Part shown: positions 35,457 through 46,800 of the stretch, in pieces
How positions within the stretch are numbered: the first letter of the stretch is position 1
Layout: each line of letters opens with the position of its first letter
Assembly (NCBI GenBank): GCA_017979445.1
Contig: CM030714.1
Span: forward strand, 682,001 to 746,000
From: Akebia trifoliata
Lineage: Eukaryota; Streptophyta; Magnoliopsida; Ranunculales; Lardizabalaceae
DNA length: 64,000 nucleotides
Direction of reading: 5' to 3'
Made by a program: the position numbers and the translations under genes
The notes under the pieces: model-generated
Told to the model about the DNA's origin: nothing
The model's input: the letters and a program-made list of their open reading frames with translations, nothing else
Database searches by the model: none

Positions 35457-36531
35457 GGTGCTGTTTGTTAAACTGAAAAAAATAAGTGATGAATAGCATT
35501 AAGCGCTGAATTTAAGTGCTGAAAAAGTTGTTTGTTTAGATGCTGAATCATGTTTGTTACACATTGTTGAAACTGATAAATTGTTTTTGTTACCTTTACA
35601 ATCATATTATACATTGTTTACATGTTTCAAATGCTTATTTATTATCAAACACAATAAAATATATTATTTCTTATAAAATTAAAATATAATTTATTTTTAA
35701 ATAATAAATAATACTCAAATCTTCAATTTATAAATAATAATTTCTATTTATAAAAGCCCACAAATTTCAAATTAAAAATAATAATGTCATACAAGTCACC
35801 AAAATTTGAAATCAATTTTAAAAGAACTTAATTTTGGATGAATAATATTCGATGGAATGAAGGATGTATAATTATAAAAGCACCCTATGAATTAATAAGG
35901 GCAACCCACACTATAGCCATTTTTTGTTTTGTTTTATATGGATTAAAGTTTTTGGAATGAGCAAATTTTTAGTGAGGATGGTTTATATGATATAGAGATC
36001 ATCCTCACCAAAAATCAGCCTATTTTGAAACTTCTAACTTGTTAAAAATAGTTTAAAAAAAAAAAATGGACAATTTACGGTTCTTGAACTTGTTTTGATA
36101 GGGTTAGAAGTTTTAAGATGTGCTGATTTTTTGTGAGGATAATCTCCTCATTGTAGAGATCATCCTCACCAAAAATCAACTCATTCCAAAACTTTTAACC
36201 CATATAAGACAAAATAATTTAGCTATGGTGTGGATTTATTAATTTGTAGGATGTTTATATACTTATCCATGGGATATAAGAGGTAATATCCTTTTAAGAA
36301 TAAGGGCATACTTGTCCATGCTCAAAAAAACAAAGGGCATACTTGTCCGTGTTGAAAAAAGGGAAGCGCTTACCGCTTCAGCACTTTTTTTCAGCATCAA
36401 AATAGTGCTGAATTTTTTTCACTTATTTTCAGCAATAAGCACGAGTAAACAAACGCGCTATTTTGACAAAAGTGCTGAATTTAATTTTTTTCAGCAACAA
36501 GCGCTGAAAAATAACGCAAACAAACACCACC
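35457..36531. mobile_element. Non-autonomous DNA transposon, 1075 bp, PIF/Harbinger-like
   Basis: Termini are GGTGCTGTTTGTT and AACAAACACCACC, inverted with one mismatch, flanked on both sides by TAA, a 3-base target duplication as in PIF/Harbinger elements. Subterminal TCAGCGCT/AGTGCTGAA words repeat on both arms. No transposase frame is present. A second foldback element is nested inside. Confidence 0.7.
35906..36233. mobile_element. Foldback MITE nested in the 35457-36531 element
   Basis: Left CCACACTATAGCCATTTTTT and GAGGATGG; right CCATATAAGACAAAATAATT and AGCTATGGTGTGG. The arms, about 100 bases each, are complementary. AGAGATCATCCTCACCAAAA occurs twice within it (near 35994 and 36155). 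Confidence 0.65.
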
Positions 36532-36652
36532 TAAGTTTTATTTTCCTCCACAAGTATCTTTTGTCTCTCAAGGGTAATATTATAAAAATAAGAAATAATT
36601 AATTTAAAAATTATTTAAAATTTTCAACTAAAAAGTAAATAAAATGGCATAA

Positions 36653-36657
<5 letters not shown>

Positions 36658-36691
<34 letters not shown>

Positions 36692-36900
36692 GTTTCTTTG
36701 AAAACGTTTATTGGCATCTCAATTTTTTACTTATTACACTTGAACTATATATATTGTGTTTCTTTGAAAACGTTTATTGGCATCTCAATTTTTTACTTAT
36801 TACACCTGAACTATATATATATATATATATTTATTGTGTTTCTTTGAAAACGTTTATTGACATCTCAATTTTTTACTTATTACACCTGAACTAAATTTAA
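36658..36900. repeat. Tandem repeat, three copies of a roughly 66-base unit with AT tracts
   Basis: ATTGTGTTTCTTTGAAAACG and TTTATTGGCATCTCAATTTT and TTACTTATTACAC recur at 36687, 36752 and 36832, separated by (AT)n of different length. A fourth diverged copy follows near 36945-37010. Confidence 0.85.
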
Positions 36901-37125
36901 AAATGAGTAGGGTGAGAATACCACTCTCTCTATTTTCTTGCTTGAGAACTTCTATTGGAATCCCGACTTTTACTTATTACAACCCGCCTAAATTTAAAAT
37001 TTTAAAAATTAATAGATGAGAATATCAATCTCTTACTTTCTTGATAGACTGGTGTCAACTTATTCGATAGGTGACTATTTTATCTTTTGCGAGTATATTC
37101 TACGAAATCAATTTTGATCACAAGG

Positions 37126-37210
37126 GTTAGCTGAGATGGTAAGGATGGATTGGGTATGCTCCCCAAGTCTTGACTTCGAATCTCTATATGCCTTTCTATC
37201 ATGTGGTTAT
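37126..37210 (+). mobile_element. tRNA-derived SINE head
   Basis: GGTTAGCTGAGATGGTAAGG resembles a Pol III A box and GACTTCGAATCTC, about 40 bases later, a B box. The distance fits a tRNA-derived SINE. No tRNA cloverleaf is complete. Confidence 0.5.
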
Positions 37211-37541
37211 ATTTAAATGTTGTATAATACATGATATGATACGTGCGGCCGTCAAAACAAAATAATAATAATAATATCTTGTACAAGTATTATGAAGAAA
37301 ATTTGGGGTGCCAATAGAATTTCTATTGTCTTTCGATCGTTTGGTTATTTTCATCTCGTTCACAAATTGCAGTACCTCGATTCTAGAGATTCGGAAAGAG
37401 AACTTATTGCATTTTTCAGATCTGGTAACAAGTTCTTGTTTATCTTCGAATTCTGGTTTAGATTGATCTCCAAATCGAGCTCGAAATCTCAGATTTTCCT
37501 CGCACTAAGACTCTTCTCCGCTGTGCTGAGATCGAATCGCA

Positions 37542-40011
37542 ATGGGTTTCTTGTTAACAACCCTAATTTTCATCTCAGTGGGCGTTGTTACCTCTATTTT
37601 GGCCAGGCTTTGTTTCAACAAAGGACCTTCAGCGAATCTGTAATTTCTCTCTCAATCTCAATTTTTTTCCCAATTTAGATTTGATTGGAACTCATTAACT
37701 TTTAAATTTTGATTACAAAATGAGATTTTGTAGAAGTTCATCTTATGAAATTCTTAAAGCTTTTGTTCCAATTATGGGTTTTTTTTTTTAATGAATAATT
37801 TGTTGCCTGCTTTGATACTCATTAGTTTAATTTTTATCATAAGTTGAAGTCAACTTGTGAACTTTTTGAAGAATTTTTTCCAATTATGGATTTTTTTAAT
37901 TTATTTTTTAGTTCAGTTGTTTTGTAGAAGTTGAAGTCATCTTATGAACTTTTTGAAGATTTTGTTCCAATTATGGGTTTTTTGGACTGAAGTTTTATCA
38001 CCATTAGATCACCTCGACATCATAATCACACATAAGATTTATCCCAAATATATGGGATTAGATTCAGGAATCATTCTGGTTTATGTTCATTCTATTAATA
38101 TGCCTCTTGATGGCCTTGCTAGCATAGCATAGCTAATCATGATTTTCTTTTAAAACCTTATAGTTTGATTTGCTACTCCGATTATATAGCACTACAGAAG
38201 CAAATTAAACCTCCACTTTAGCCACTCAGCCATCATTCTATGGGAAACATACTTCTCAATCACTCCCTCTTTATGGATAGTAAAACCAAGATAACAAAAA
38301 TGTCACTTAAGGTATCTCTAAGCCATCAGTTTTAACTATTTCAACCTCTGTGTGTGTGTGTCCTTACTATATACTTTATTTTGGTTGGACTTATTTTAAA
38401 GTCATTAAAATCTAAAGCATTCCTCTAGAGTCTTGGTATTGCATTTGTTCCCGCCTAATCTCATCAACCAACACTTTGACGTTTTCTGAATAACATACAT
38501 AGACCGAGGGAGTCCTTCTTGGATATGAACAATTACTTCATCTATAACTAGAGCAAAATGCTTAGGATTTTTGGGGTCAATTCTTGGTGAACATACAATA
38601 ATTGGGATCTCATTTGTCTCACCTCACTCTATCCTTTTGGACTTCTTCCCTTCCCAATAACCACCATATAAAATGTAGGGGCTTTGCTATAGCTTTTCTT
38701 TACAAAAGAGAAAACAGAAATATTTTTGAAAACTTCATTCAGGATTTTTATAGTGATAATCAAGGTTTTGGGTATTCTATTGTGTATATTTGGACTTTTA
38801 TGGCATAAATTGTAATAATCTTGTTAAGTAATAAATGTTATTATAGGATAATCTAAGATCGCAAAGCCTTGACAATTAGATGGTTTTGAGATCATGGTTC
38901 TTATTCTATAATTAGCAAATCTTAAGTTATACCTTCCCTTGCCTCCAGAAGGTAGGGAGCAAATATTTTCAGGGAAATATGCTTTTTGTTTTTTTGCTAG
39001 GCAAGCAAGGGGTTAGTGGTTAATGGAGGTGAAAGTGGGTCCAACGGGTTTGAACCATGGTCATGGGATCAACTCTCCTCAAGCCTTGAACCCACGACCT
39101 CAAAGTTGCTTTGCAATGTATCAAACATACTTATCTCTGGTGACATTCTATCGTTCGGCAATCCTAGTTATATAGGACCAATCATTCTAACTTTGTGCTG
39201 TGTTGCTTGGGTGAGTGCCTGATGTAGCTCCTCATAGTAAAAAATGAGTCGTGATTTTCTGACACATGCCCCCTGATGTGGCATGAGCTAGAACCATAGC
39301 TTTTTCCCTCGGGATACACAACTGTACATCCCCATAAATATGTGTAGTTGTGTATCCCGAGGAAATAATCTATGGTTCTAGCACATGCCATATCAGGGGC
39401 ATGTGTCAGAGGGAGGCATCTGAAAATCTTTATTCAAAATATACACATACTCCAACAGTTGCTTGAGCATATCCATGTTATAATTGGATTTTTATATCAA
39501 AGAAAGACTCCAGCTTAATGCTTAATAGTTATTTGATTATGGCTGAGGAGATTGGGCATATTAACTTATGCAGTCATTATTGATTTTAAATGTTATTGGA
39601 TACTTGATTCTGGTTTTCAATAGATAGATCTATTTCCTTTCATTTTTCATCTAAAATAACTCGTATATTTTTTGTGTTGCAGATTCCACCTAACATTGGT
39701 TATTACAGCAACTGTTTGTTGTTGGATGATGTGAGTTCTTTGCTTGACACTGGGAAGAAATTTTTTTTTTTTTTATTCTTGGAAGATATCTTTTTTTTGA
39801 TTTATTTATGTTTTAGTGGTCATTTTATATGAAATAACAGAATGTTGCAAGTCCACTCCAACTGTTATTCATGCAAGACCTTATTACTTTATTGTTTCTC
39901 ATGTGGTAATAGTTTAATTTATTCTGTTCTTGCTTTGTTAGGTGGGCGATAGTATATCTTGCTCAGTTGAAGCCATTAATCGTTCCAATCCTCAGTGAAG
40001 CGGGGGAGTGA
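37542..40011 (+). CDS. VHA-e: V-type proton ATPase subunit e, 71 aa, three exons
   Basis: Small membrane subunit of the V0 sector of the vacuolar H+-ATPase, which acidifies vacuole and endomembranes. Exons: 37542-37639, 39683-39730, 39942-40011. Donors are AATCT/GTAATT and ATGAT/GTGAGT; acceptors are GTTGCAG and TTGTTAG. The spliced frame starts [20 protein letters not shown] (first membrane segment), continues [20 protein letters not shown] and [13 protein letters not shown] (second segment), and ends [12 protein letters not shown]. The length matches plant VHA-e (about 70 aa). The start codon is the family's own MGF. A longer frame beginning at 37292 overlaps it in another phase and is probably leader sequence. 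Intron 1 (2.0 kb) carries a LINE remnant, a SINE-like piece and a MITE. Confidence 0.92.
38010..38600 (-). mobile_element. LINE reverse transcriptase remnant in VHA-e intron 1
   Basis: The minus strand reads [15 protein letters not shown], then after stops [33 protein letters not shown] and [13 protein letters not shown]. This order matches the end of plant LINE RT domains (ALVMDELTRHIQ...FRYLGS...GEIDEDVSHRI...GWLKWR). Several stops show it is dead. Confidence 0.75.
38935..39120. mobile_element. SINE-like fragment
   Basis: GGGGTTAGTGGTTAATGGAGG and ACGGGTTTGAACCATGG resemble A and B boxes, and CTTGAACCCACGACCTC occurs in inverse sense. It is diverged and lies in VHA-e intron 1. Confidence 0.35.
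39238..39445. mobile_element. Foldback MITE family A, best-preserved copy
   Basis: Left arm TTTTCTGACACATGCCCCCT, AGCTAGAACCATAG, CCTCGGGATACACAACT; right arm AGTTGTGTATCCCGAGG, AATCTATGGTTCTAGCACAT, GGGGCATGTGTCAGAGGG. The arms pair over almost their full length. It lies in VHA-e intron 1. Confidence 0.75.
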
Positions 40012-40364
40012 GGTGCTTTGTCTGAGTTATATAAAAACCCATAAATTAACGTTGTGTGTGATGAGCAGTTCACCAGAAAAGAATCTTCTTTCAGGTCTCA
40101 GCACTTTTTTTTGGTCAATCTTTCTGTGTAGGATTTGGTCCTGTTCTTGTTGGATTCGTGGTTTGTGTTTCTTGTTTAATCGAGTTGCCGTACAAGACAC
40201 ATCTCTGAAAGGACCAATGGTTGTTTCATCAGGCTTTGTTATAAATATCAATTACTTGATTTTAATGAAATAAATTATGGAAATGAGACATTGTTGTTTG
40301 TGCTATAATTGTGATTCATTGGCTTCTGTCTATCTTGGTATTTTAATCTATATTTCTTATGAAT

Positions 40365-40545
40365 AATGATTTTCTGATACATGCCCCCTGACGTGGTATG
40401 TCTAGAATCATAGATTATTTTCCTCGGGATACACAATGGCACATATTTATGGGGATGTACAATTGTGTACCTAGAGGGAAAAATCTATGGTTCTGACTCA
40501 TGCCACGTCATGGGGCATGTGTCAGAAAATTGTGACTCATTTCTT
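40365..40545. mobile_element. Foldback MITE family A copy
   Basis: Left TTTTCTGATACATGCCCCCT, AGAATCATAGATTATTTTCC, TCGGGATACACAA; right AATTGTGTACCTAGAGGG, AATCTATGGTTCTGACTCAT, GGGGCATGTGTCAGAAAA. It sits 350 bases after the VHA-e stop. Confidence 0.7.
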
Positions 40546-40554
40546 ATTTGCCTT

Positions 40555-40700
40555 GTTTCTAAGACCATGCCTCCAGAAGGGGAGGTCTTGAATTCAAATC
40601 CCCCCTTAAGATCCTCCATCATCAATTTATCCCGAAAATTGCTTGGTGCATGTTGGGAGGGGATTGCACATGCCCCGATGAATAGTCGAGTGCTTTTAAG
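40555..40700 (+). mobile_element. SINE-like fragment
   Basis: CCTCCAGAAGGGGAGGTCTT followed by GAATTCAAATCCCCC matches, in opposite sense, the element at 49730-49925. The B-box-like GAATTCAAATCC is recognisable. Confidence 0.45.
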
Positions 40701-41520
40701 AGGCCAGATACGTCGTTTCAAAAATTATATGTCATAAGAAAATGTTTTAAATGGATGGTTGGGATTATCTAGATGTGGGGATGCTCCTTTGATTTTAAGG
40801 GTCTGGATTGATGATCATATAATCTCAATGTTGGGGAGAGACCAGCAAGGATGCCTTGAAGAATGCGCGAACATTGGCAATAGGACTCAATTTGGGTTGG
40901 CAATTCTGATTTTTCACATAGATCAGATTGAACCAGTCTTTAAACAAATCGAATCCGATCAGGAACTGATCCGATAAAATTGGATTGGACATTTGTATGA
41001 TCTATCAAAACCAATCCATATTTTATAGGTCCAAAGCCCTATTGTTGGGGCATTATTGTTCTAAAACTGATCCGACAGATTTGATAATCTGATCCTTAAT
41101 GGAGTCCAAATCCTTGATCCATACTTCAAGTTTTGGAGCAGATTAGATTTTGGATCTGAAACGATCCATTTACAGTCCTATTTCAAAAATGGCATTTTTG
41201 TAAAATCAGAAACTATGGGTCTTCTTGTTTTCGAAGGACGAGGGTTTCCAAGTTACCAACAATCAACGGCTTAACAGAAACGCGTTCATGGAATCTCCAC
41301 TTCTTTTGAAAAAATTAAAAAATATTATTTAGGAAGCAAATTGGTTTTGACTTTTGACTTTTGACTTTTTCAAAGTTTCTTCTTGTTTTCTTATTTTCTT
41401 GGACGTTATGGTATGACTTTCAAGGAAAAATGTTCAGCTGGTTTGCACTTTCTACTTTTGAAAGCATATTGATCCTACTCTATTATCATACACCGGGCCC
41501 ACCCATTCAGCGATATGGAC
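40701..41520. other. Intergenic DNA, no gene
   Basis: Rich in GATCCGA and GGATC words around 40920-41180 (TCCGATCAGGAACTGATCCG), again the style of non-autonomous transposon ends. TTTTGACTTTTGACTTTTGA near 41344 is a short tandem repeat. Confidence 0.35.
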
Positions 41521-41527
41521 CGTCCGA

Positions 41528-41756
41528 TTGTTGTATAAATGTCTTGCTGTACGCAGAGTTGGGGGGCAAAACCCCGACCCAAATTTTTTAAAGGGCATGA
41601 AAAGAGCAATCGAGTAATATTTTATCAAGGGATTTTCTATTTTGGGAAGTTTTACATGTTTTGATAATTAAAGATTTCTAGGACTGTAAAACTTATGAGA
41701 AAATAGTGAGTTCGGTAGATATAAGCATACATCTGAACCACGTAAATCCTTATGTT
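41528..41756. mobile_element. Degenerate LTR fragment related to 22315-22690
   Basis: Shares AAATGTCTTG, TACGCAGAG, TCAAGGGATTTTCTATTTT, GACTGTAAAACTTA and ACCACGTAAATCCTT with the LTR at 22.3 kb. It lies upstream of the EF-hand gene promoter. Confidence 0.45.
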
Positions 41757-41997
41757 TTTTCACATATTGGCCCCACTTCTTGTATTGGGTTCATCATAAA
41801 TATATAATTGATACATGAATCTGAACCATCTGATCCAGATTGATAACTTTGATTAAAAGGGTTGGTGAGATAAAAATTTGGTTGCACATAGTTTTCTTTG
41901 ATGACACAGTAGAACAAACTAGAAACAAAGAATGAAACAACACGCTTATCAAACCAAGCAAAGAAAAGTACTCTCTCTGACCCATCATAACATAACC

Positions 41998-42009
41998 TAT
42001 ATATATAAA
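41998..42009 (+). promoter_or_regulatory. TATA box of the EF-hand gene
   Basis: TATATATATAAA. It lies 98 bases before the chosen ATG (42107) and directly before an earlier in-frame ATG (42011). That earlier ATG would therefore fall upstream of the expected transcription start. Confidence 0.55.
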
Positions 42010-42106
42010 CATGAAGCTATCTCCTCCTTCACTCCATAAAGAAATATTGTTTCTACTTCTTGATCTTCATAATCTCTTTTCTTTATTTCAAAAAGCTAAG
42101 GAAACA

Positions 42107-42520
42107 ATGAGTGTAGAAATGTTAGATGGTGCAACCATTCGAAATTTCATCGAAGACAAGGAAGCATTCAAAGTCTCAGTCATCGACCGCTTCAATCAAC
42201 TTGACACAAACCATGATGGTCTACTCTCCTATGCAGAAATGGTGAAGGAGTTGCAAAGCTTAAGGATTTTCGAGACCCATTTCGGTGTAGATGTCAAGAG
42301 AGACCCAAATGAGCTTGCTAATGTCTACCGCTCTTTATTTCTCCAGTTTGATCACGATTCTAATGGAACGGTAGACTTGGAAGAATTTGAAGTGGAGACT
42401 AAGCGAATGATGCTTGCAATGGCAAATGGGTTGGGATTCTTGCCTCTTCAAATGGTGCTCGAAGAGGATAGCTTCTTAAAGAAAGCTGTTGAACGAGAAT
42501 CGACCAAAGTCGTGGCTTAA
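42107..42520 (+). CDS. Two-EF-hand calcium-binding protein, 137 aa, intronless
   Basis: Small soluble Ca2+-binding protein of a conserved plant EF-hand family whose members start MSVE and LDGATI. Loop 1 (residues 33-44) is DTNHDGLLSYAE and loop 2 (82-93) is DHDSNGTVDLEE. Both have the canonical acidic 1, 3, 5 and 12 positions and central Gly, so both should bind Ca2+. The rest includes FETHFGVDVKRDPNEL and KRMMLAMANGLGFLPLQMVL. The frame is open back to an ATG at 42011, but a TATA box ends at 42009 and the family starts at MSVE, so I use 42107. The target and pathway are unknown; a Ca2+ sensor role is inferred. Confidence 0.88.
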   Translation: MSVEMLDGATIRNFIEDKEAFKVSVIDRFNQLDTNHDGLLSYAEMVKELQSLRIFETHFGVDVKRDPNELANVYRSLFLQFDHDSNGTVDLEEFEVETKRMMLAMANGLGFLPLQMVLEEDSFLKKAVERESTKVVA

Positions 42521-42559
42521 ATCGAAGCGCTAATACGTTGTTTGTTATGAAATAAAGGC

Positions 42560-43590
42560 ATTAATTGCTAATTTTTGTTTAAGATAGTAGGAATTAGTCC
42601 TCTGTATCTATTGAGCTTTTAAGCAGAGTTTTGATTGTTTGTTTGCTATTAAGTCCTATTTATCATCTCTTTGTACTAATTCTTGCTATAATATCAAAGT
42701 AGCTTCATTCTGTTGGATGTTGGAAAAGAAGTCTCAACATGAGTTGGTTATACTATCTTATTGACCACTGTGACTCTTCAAATTCGAAGATTGTTCGAGT
42801 GGGACCCACAGATGATGGTCCCTATTGTGCCACATGTTATGATTTTGTGCTCATGATATTTAAAAAGACTCGTGACTAGAGAGTTTCGTAGTCAATTAAA
42901 GTTATAATAAAGAAAAGGAATCCTTTTACATAATATTTTTTATGTCAATTGAGATAGTTCGAGTATGTTCAACGAAAGCCAACTACAATCAAAATGAAAA
43001 TCTTAAAAGAGGGAGAAAGATCTAAAAGAACGTGAATAAGAATAAGTGAAAGTATACTAATTCATAATAGCAGAAGACTTGATTATAGACAAAGTAGAAC
43101 GGAGGAAAAAAGTTTGCTTAAATGACTCAAATCTTTGGAATAAGGCTTTGTTGTTGTTGCAAATCCCAAATTTGGATGAAAGAGGAGAAACTACATCAAT
43201 TTGTTAACCAACATAAAAACTTCGCCATCTTCTTTTATTTTGGATAACTGGGTGTGAGGACTTAAGTCCGACTAGGGGGACTGAATGAACCGAAGCATAT
43301 GGGACCCTCCCGAGACGTCCGCACATCTACTAAAATGAATTTTGATTATTCCTTTCTTTTCAAATTAAAACTACTTAGCCCAATACATTTGTACATAAAT
43401 GCAAAAAAAAACAAGGCATAACGATCTTGGTGAACCTATACCAAAAAAAAAAATCAACTTGATTGTTGATTTACAGCCATTAGATTTAATCGTTTTGTTG
43501 CTTTGGTCTTGAAATCGATGGGCCTGTATAAAAAGCCCATTGTGAAAAATGCTCAAAGCAAATGGCTAAAGATCATCAATCAGGCTATGG
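42560..43590. other. Intergenic DNA with an RTE-like tail, no gene
   Basis: 43128-43170 reads CAAATCTTTGGAATAAGGCT then TTGTTGTTGTTGC, like the 3' tail of plant RTE-type LINEs. No gene is seen. Poly-A runs near 43400 and 43440. Confidence 0.4.
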
Positions 43591-43597
43591 TCATAGG

Positions 43598-43605
43598 TAT
43601 AAAAG
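43598..43605 (+). promoter_or_regulatory. TATA box of FtsZ1
   Basis: TATAAAAG, 225 bases upstream of the FtsZ1 start. It implies a leader of about 200 bases. Confidence 0.5.
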
Positions 43606-43829
43606 ACTTACTTGAAGCACAGGATCATTATTAAAAAAATCTCCTTCTAATTCTGTTCCGAAGCTTCTACTTACCCAATCTTCTAAAATTGTATACAAAG
43701 TTTCAAACTCAACTTTTGAGTAAAACTCTAAACCCTAAAACCTCCACTCTCACTCTCCTTCAAAAGAAGGAAAATTCCCAAACAAATTCACAATTACTTT
43801 GTGTGAGGCCTTGAAGATCAGTTGCAGAG

Positions 43830-46800
43830 ATGGCTACACTTCACCTCACCAATCCTAAACAACTCATCACATCTTCTTCAATTTCTATAGGGTTTCAGCA
43901 GAAGAATCTCTATAAAGATGTTTTTCAAATGGGTTTTTCTCCAAGAGCTCGCCCTAGAAATTGGCGGCATCAAATCAACATTGGTGTCTGCTGTTCTTCT
44001 TCATTTGCTCCAATGGAGTCTGCCAAGATTAAAGTCGTTGGTGTTGGTGGGGGAGGCAATAATGCTGTTAACCGTATGATTGGTAGCGGATTGAAGGTTG
44101 TGTTTCTTGCACTTTTTAGAAGTTTTTTGTTTTTTTTGTTTTTGTTCTGGTTGTAGAATTACGATATGGGTTTTACTTCTTTTAGCCCAATTCAGTATTT
44201 TTTTTTAACCCCAGATTATTTTTCTGTAATATCTATCACACAAGCTCTTCTGTGGGAATTTGTTTGTGATTTAATCTGCTATAGGTGTTCTATTGTTGCT
44301 CAAATAATTGCAAATAACTCCTGTTTGGCTCAACATTTTTACAGGCAATTTTTAAGAATTGTTAACATGTTTTGGGTTTATTTAGAGATTGATAATTTGG
44401 GCAGAAGTAAAAAATAATTTATATTTATTAATTGATTTTTTTTTTTTACTTTAGTATTTATTTCTATCCTAATGTGATTTTTTATATTTCATTTTTAAAT
44501 TAGGTTGGCTTCTATAGTTTCACTCATCATCTCATTGATTTTAAGTTCTTGAGCATATAATTGATGGGTTAATATTCCTTTTAGTTAAGTAAACTGTGGT
44601 CTTGAATTTAAGAGGTCATTAATGTAAAATTTTGCATTATTTTCTTATTCTAGGGCATCGAGTTCTATGCTATAAACACGGATTCACAAGCATTGTTACA
44701 GTCTTCTGCGGAGAACCCACTTCAAATTGGAGAGCTTTTGACGCGTGGGCTAGGTCTGGTACTCTCAATATAACCTAAGAAATGCCGAACGATCTGAACT
44801 TTAAACTATATTATATAGTTCATATATGTTACAAGAGTTGGATAAAACCCAAGATAAAGCGCTACAAGGTTATTTATTGCTATAAGATGAATGTTTTGTA
44901 TGTCTTTGATTACAATTTAGTAATAGAGATGCAGGTACGGGTGGTAATCCGCTTTTGGGGGAACAGGCTGCGGAAGAATCAAAAGAAGCCATTGCAAATG
45001 CCCTGAAGGGTTCCGATCTTGTATTTGTTACAGCGGGTATGGGTGGCGGAACGGGTTCTGGTGCCGCTCCAGTTGTTGCACAGATATCAAAGGAAGCTGG
45101 TTATTTGACTGTTGGTGTGGTTACCTATCCATTCAGTTTCGAAGGCCGTAAAAGATCTATACAGGCAGGTTCCCCTTTGCCTTTTTTTTTTTTTTATAAT
45201 TAAAATATTTTATTTCAAAAGAGGAGGACGAGATGACCCCCTAATAATGCATAAAAGAACAAAATGGTAAAAGGAAGACTCGGAGAGAAGTGGAGCATAA
45301 CACATCTGAAGACCATATCTTCAAAGAACACTCCTTAAAAATCTTAACTTAATTTGCACCAGCAATCCTTCCCTGAAACACTCTTTTATTCCTCTCCTTC
45401 CAAAGTCCCCAGTAGATCGCAAAAGGAAGAATGGACCAAAGATATCTTTTTTCTTTTGGAGTACACATTGAAACTCCACCCAAGAAAATGAGATGGGACG
45501 GATTTCTCATATGTAATTATAATAGATGACAGGGAAATTTATGAAGGCAGCATATGTACTTATGTACATGGATACATGTATGCATGCATGTTTTTGTTAT
45601 AATAAATGAGAATTTCTCAGAATAAAGAAAGCAAATGGTGTGTTCTCAAATTTTTATATTGTATTTTCATAAGCATTTGAATTAAGAATACGAGTCCCCT
45701 TCCATCCCTCCAATAATACGGTATTAGGCTTATATTGTTACAGACTCCACAGTACCCTTAAAACAAGTAGACTTACAGTTGTTTCCACTTGTACTGCTTT
45801 CTTTAATCCCCCTAAGTAATGCATCTTGGTTCTTTTTCAGGCATTAGAGGCTATTGAGAAATTACAAAGAAATGTTGACACACTTATAGTAATCCCCAAT
45901 GACCGTTTGTTGGACATAGCTGATGAACAGACACCCCTTCAAGATGCTTTTCTTCTCGCTGATGATGTTCTTTGCCAAGGGGTGCAAGGAATTTCTGATA
46001 TTATCACGGTTAGTAATCTGCTACACATCGTATTCTTTCATAACTGCTGTTGTGTTTCAAATGCTATCTTTCCTCTGATCGTTTCTTAAATATGATCCAT
46101 GAAATGTTTTTTATTTTTATTTTTATTGTTTGGGGGTATTTTGTTGCAGATCCCTGGACTTGTAAATGTGGATTTTGCAGATGTCAAGGCTGTGATGAAG
46201 GACTCGGGAACTGCAATGCTTGGAGTTGGGGTTTCCTCCAGTAAGAATCGTGCGGAAGAAGCAGCTGAGCAAGCAACTTTGGCACCTCTGATTGGATCAT
46301 CGATTGAGTCTGCTACTGGTGTTGTGTATAATATAACTGGAGGGAAGGACATTACCTTGCAAGAAGTGAATAGAGTCTCTCAGGTACTTGGAAAAGCATT
46401 CCTCTTTCCATGTTTCTTCCCATTTATTTGCTTTGTAGAATATGGTTCATTCTGAGCAGCTTTAGCCATTTTGCTTTTAAAGCACCCCATTATTAACCAT
46501 CATTTCAAATTTCACCTACTCATTCAGACATCGTCAATATCTACATCTTGTCCGAACTACTGGGCTTTGTCATTTTGAAAGTTTCCCTAAATTCGCCTGA
46601 GGAATGGGAAAAGACACACATCACTGTTTTGATTTATTTCTAAATTATTTTAGGAGAGAACATTGCTTTATTTATGCCCATAATCGAAAAGCAGTATCTG
46701 GGTATTTATTTCTGGAAAATGAAGAGGTAGGAGATAACATTAAAAGGCGAAATGAGGATAGTTTGTTATAACCATCCTGATTTTTGAACTCCAAAGATTC

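Noticed and set aside
36312..36602. 96-codon plus-strand frame
   Set aside because: It runs through the terminal repeats of the TAA-flanked transposon and has no protein resemblance.
37126..37210. Complete tRNA gene
   Set aside because: A- and B-box-like words are present but I cannot form an acceptor stem or anticodon arm, so a SINE head is more likely.
42011..42106. N-terminal extension of the EF-hand protein
   Set aside because: The upstream ATG directly follows the TATA box and family members start at MSVE.
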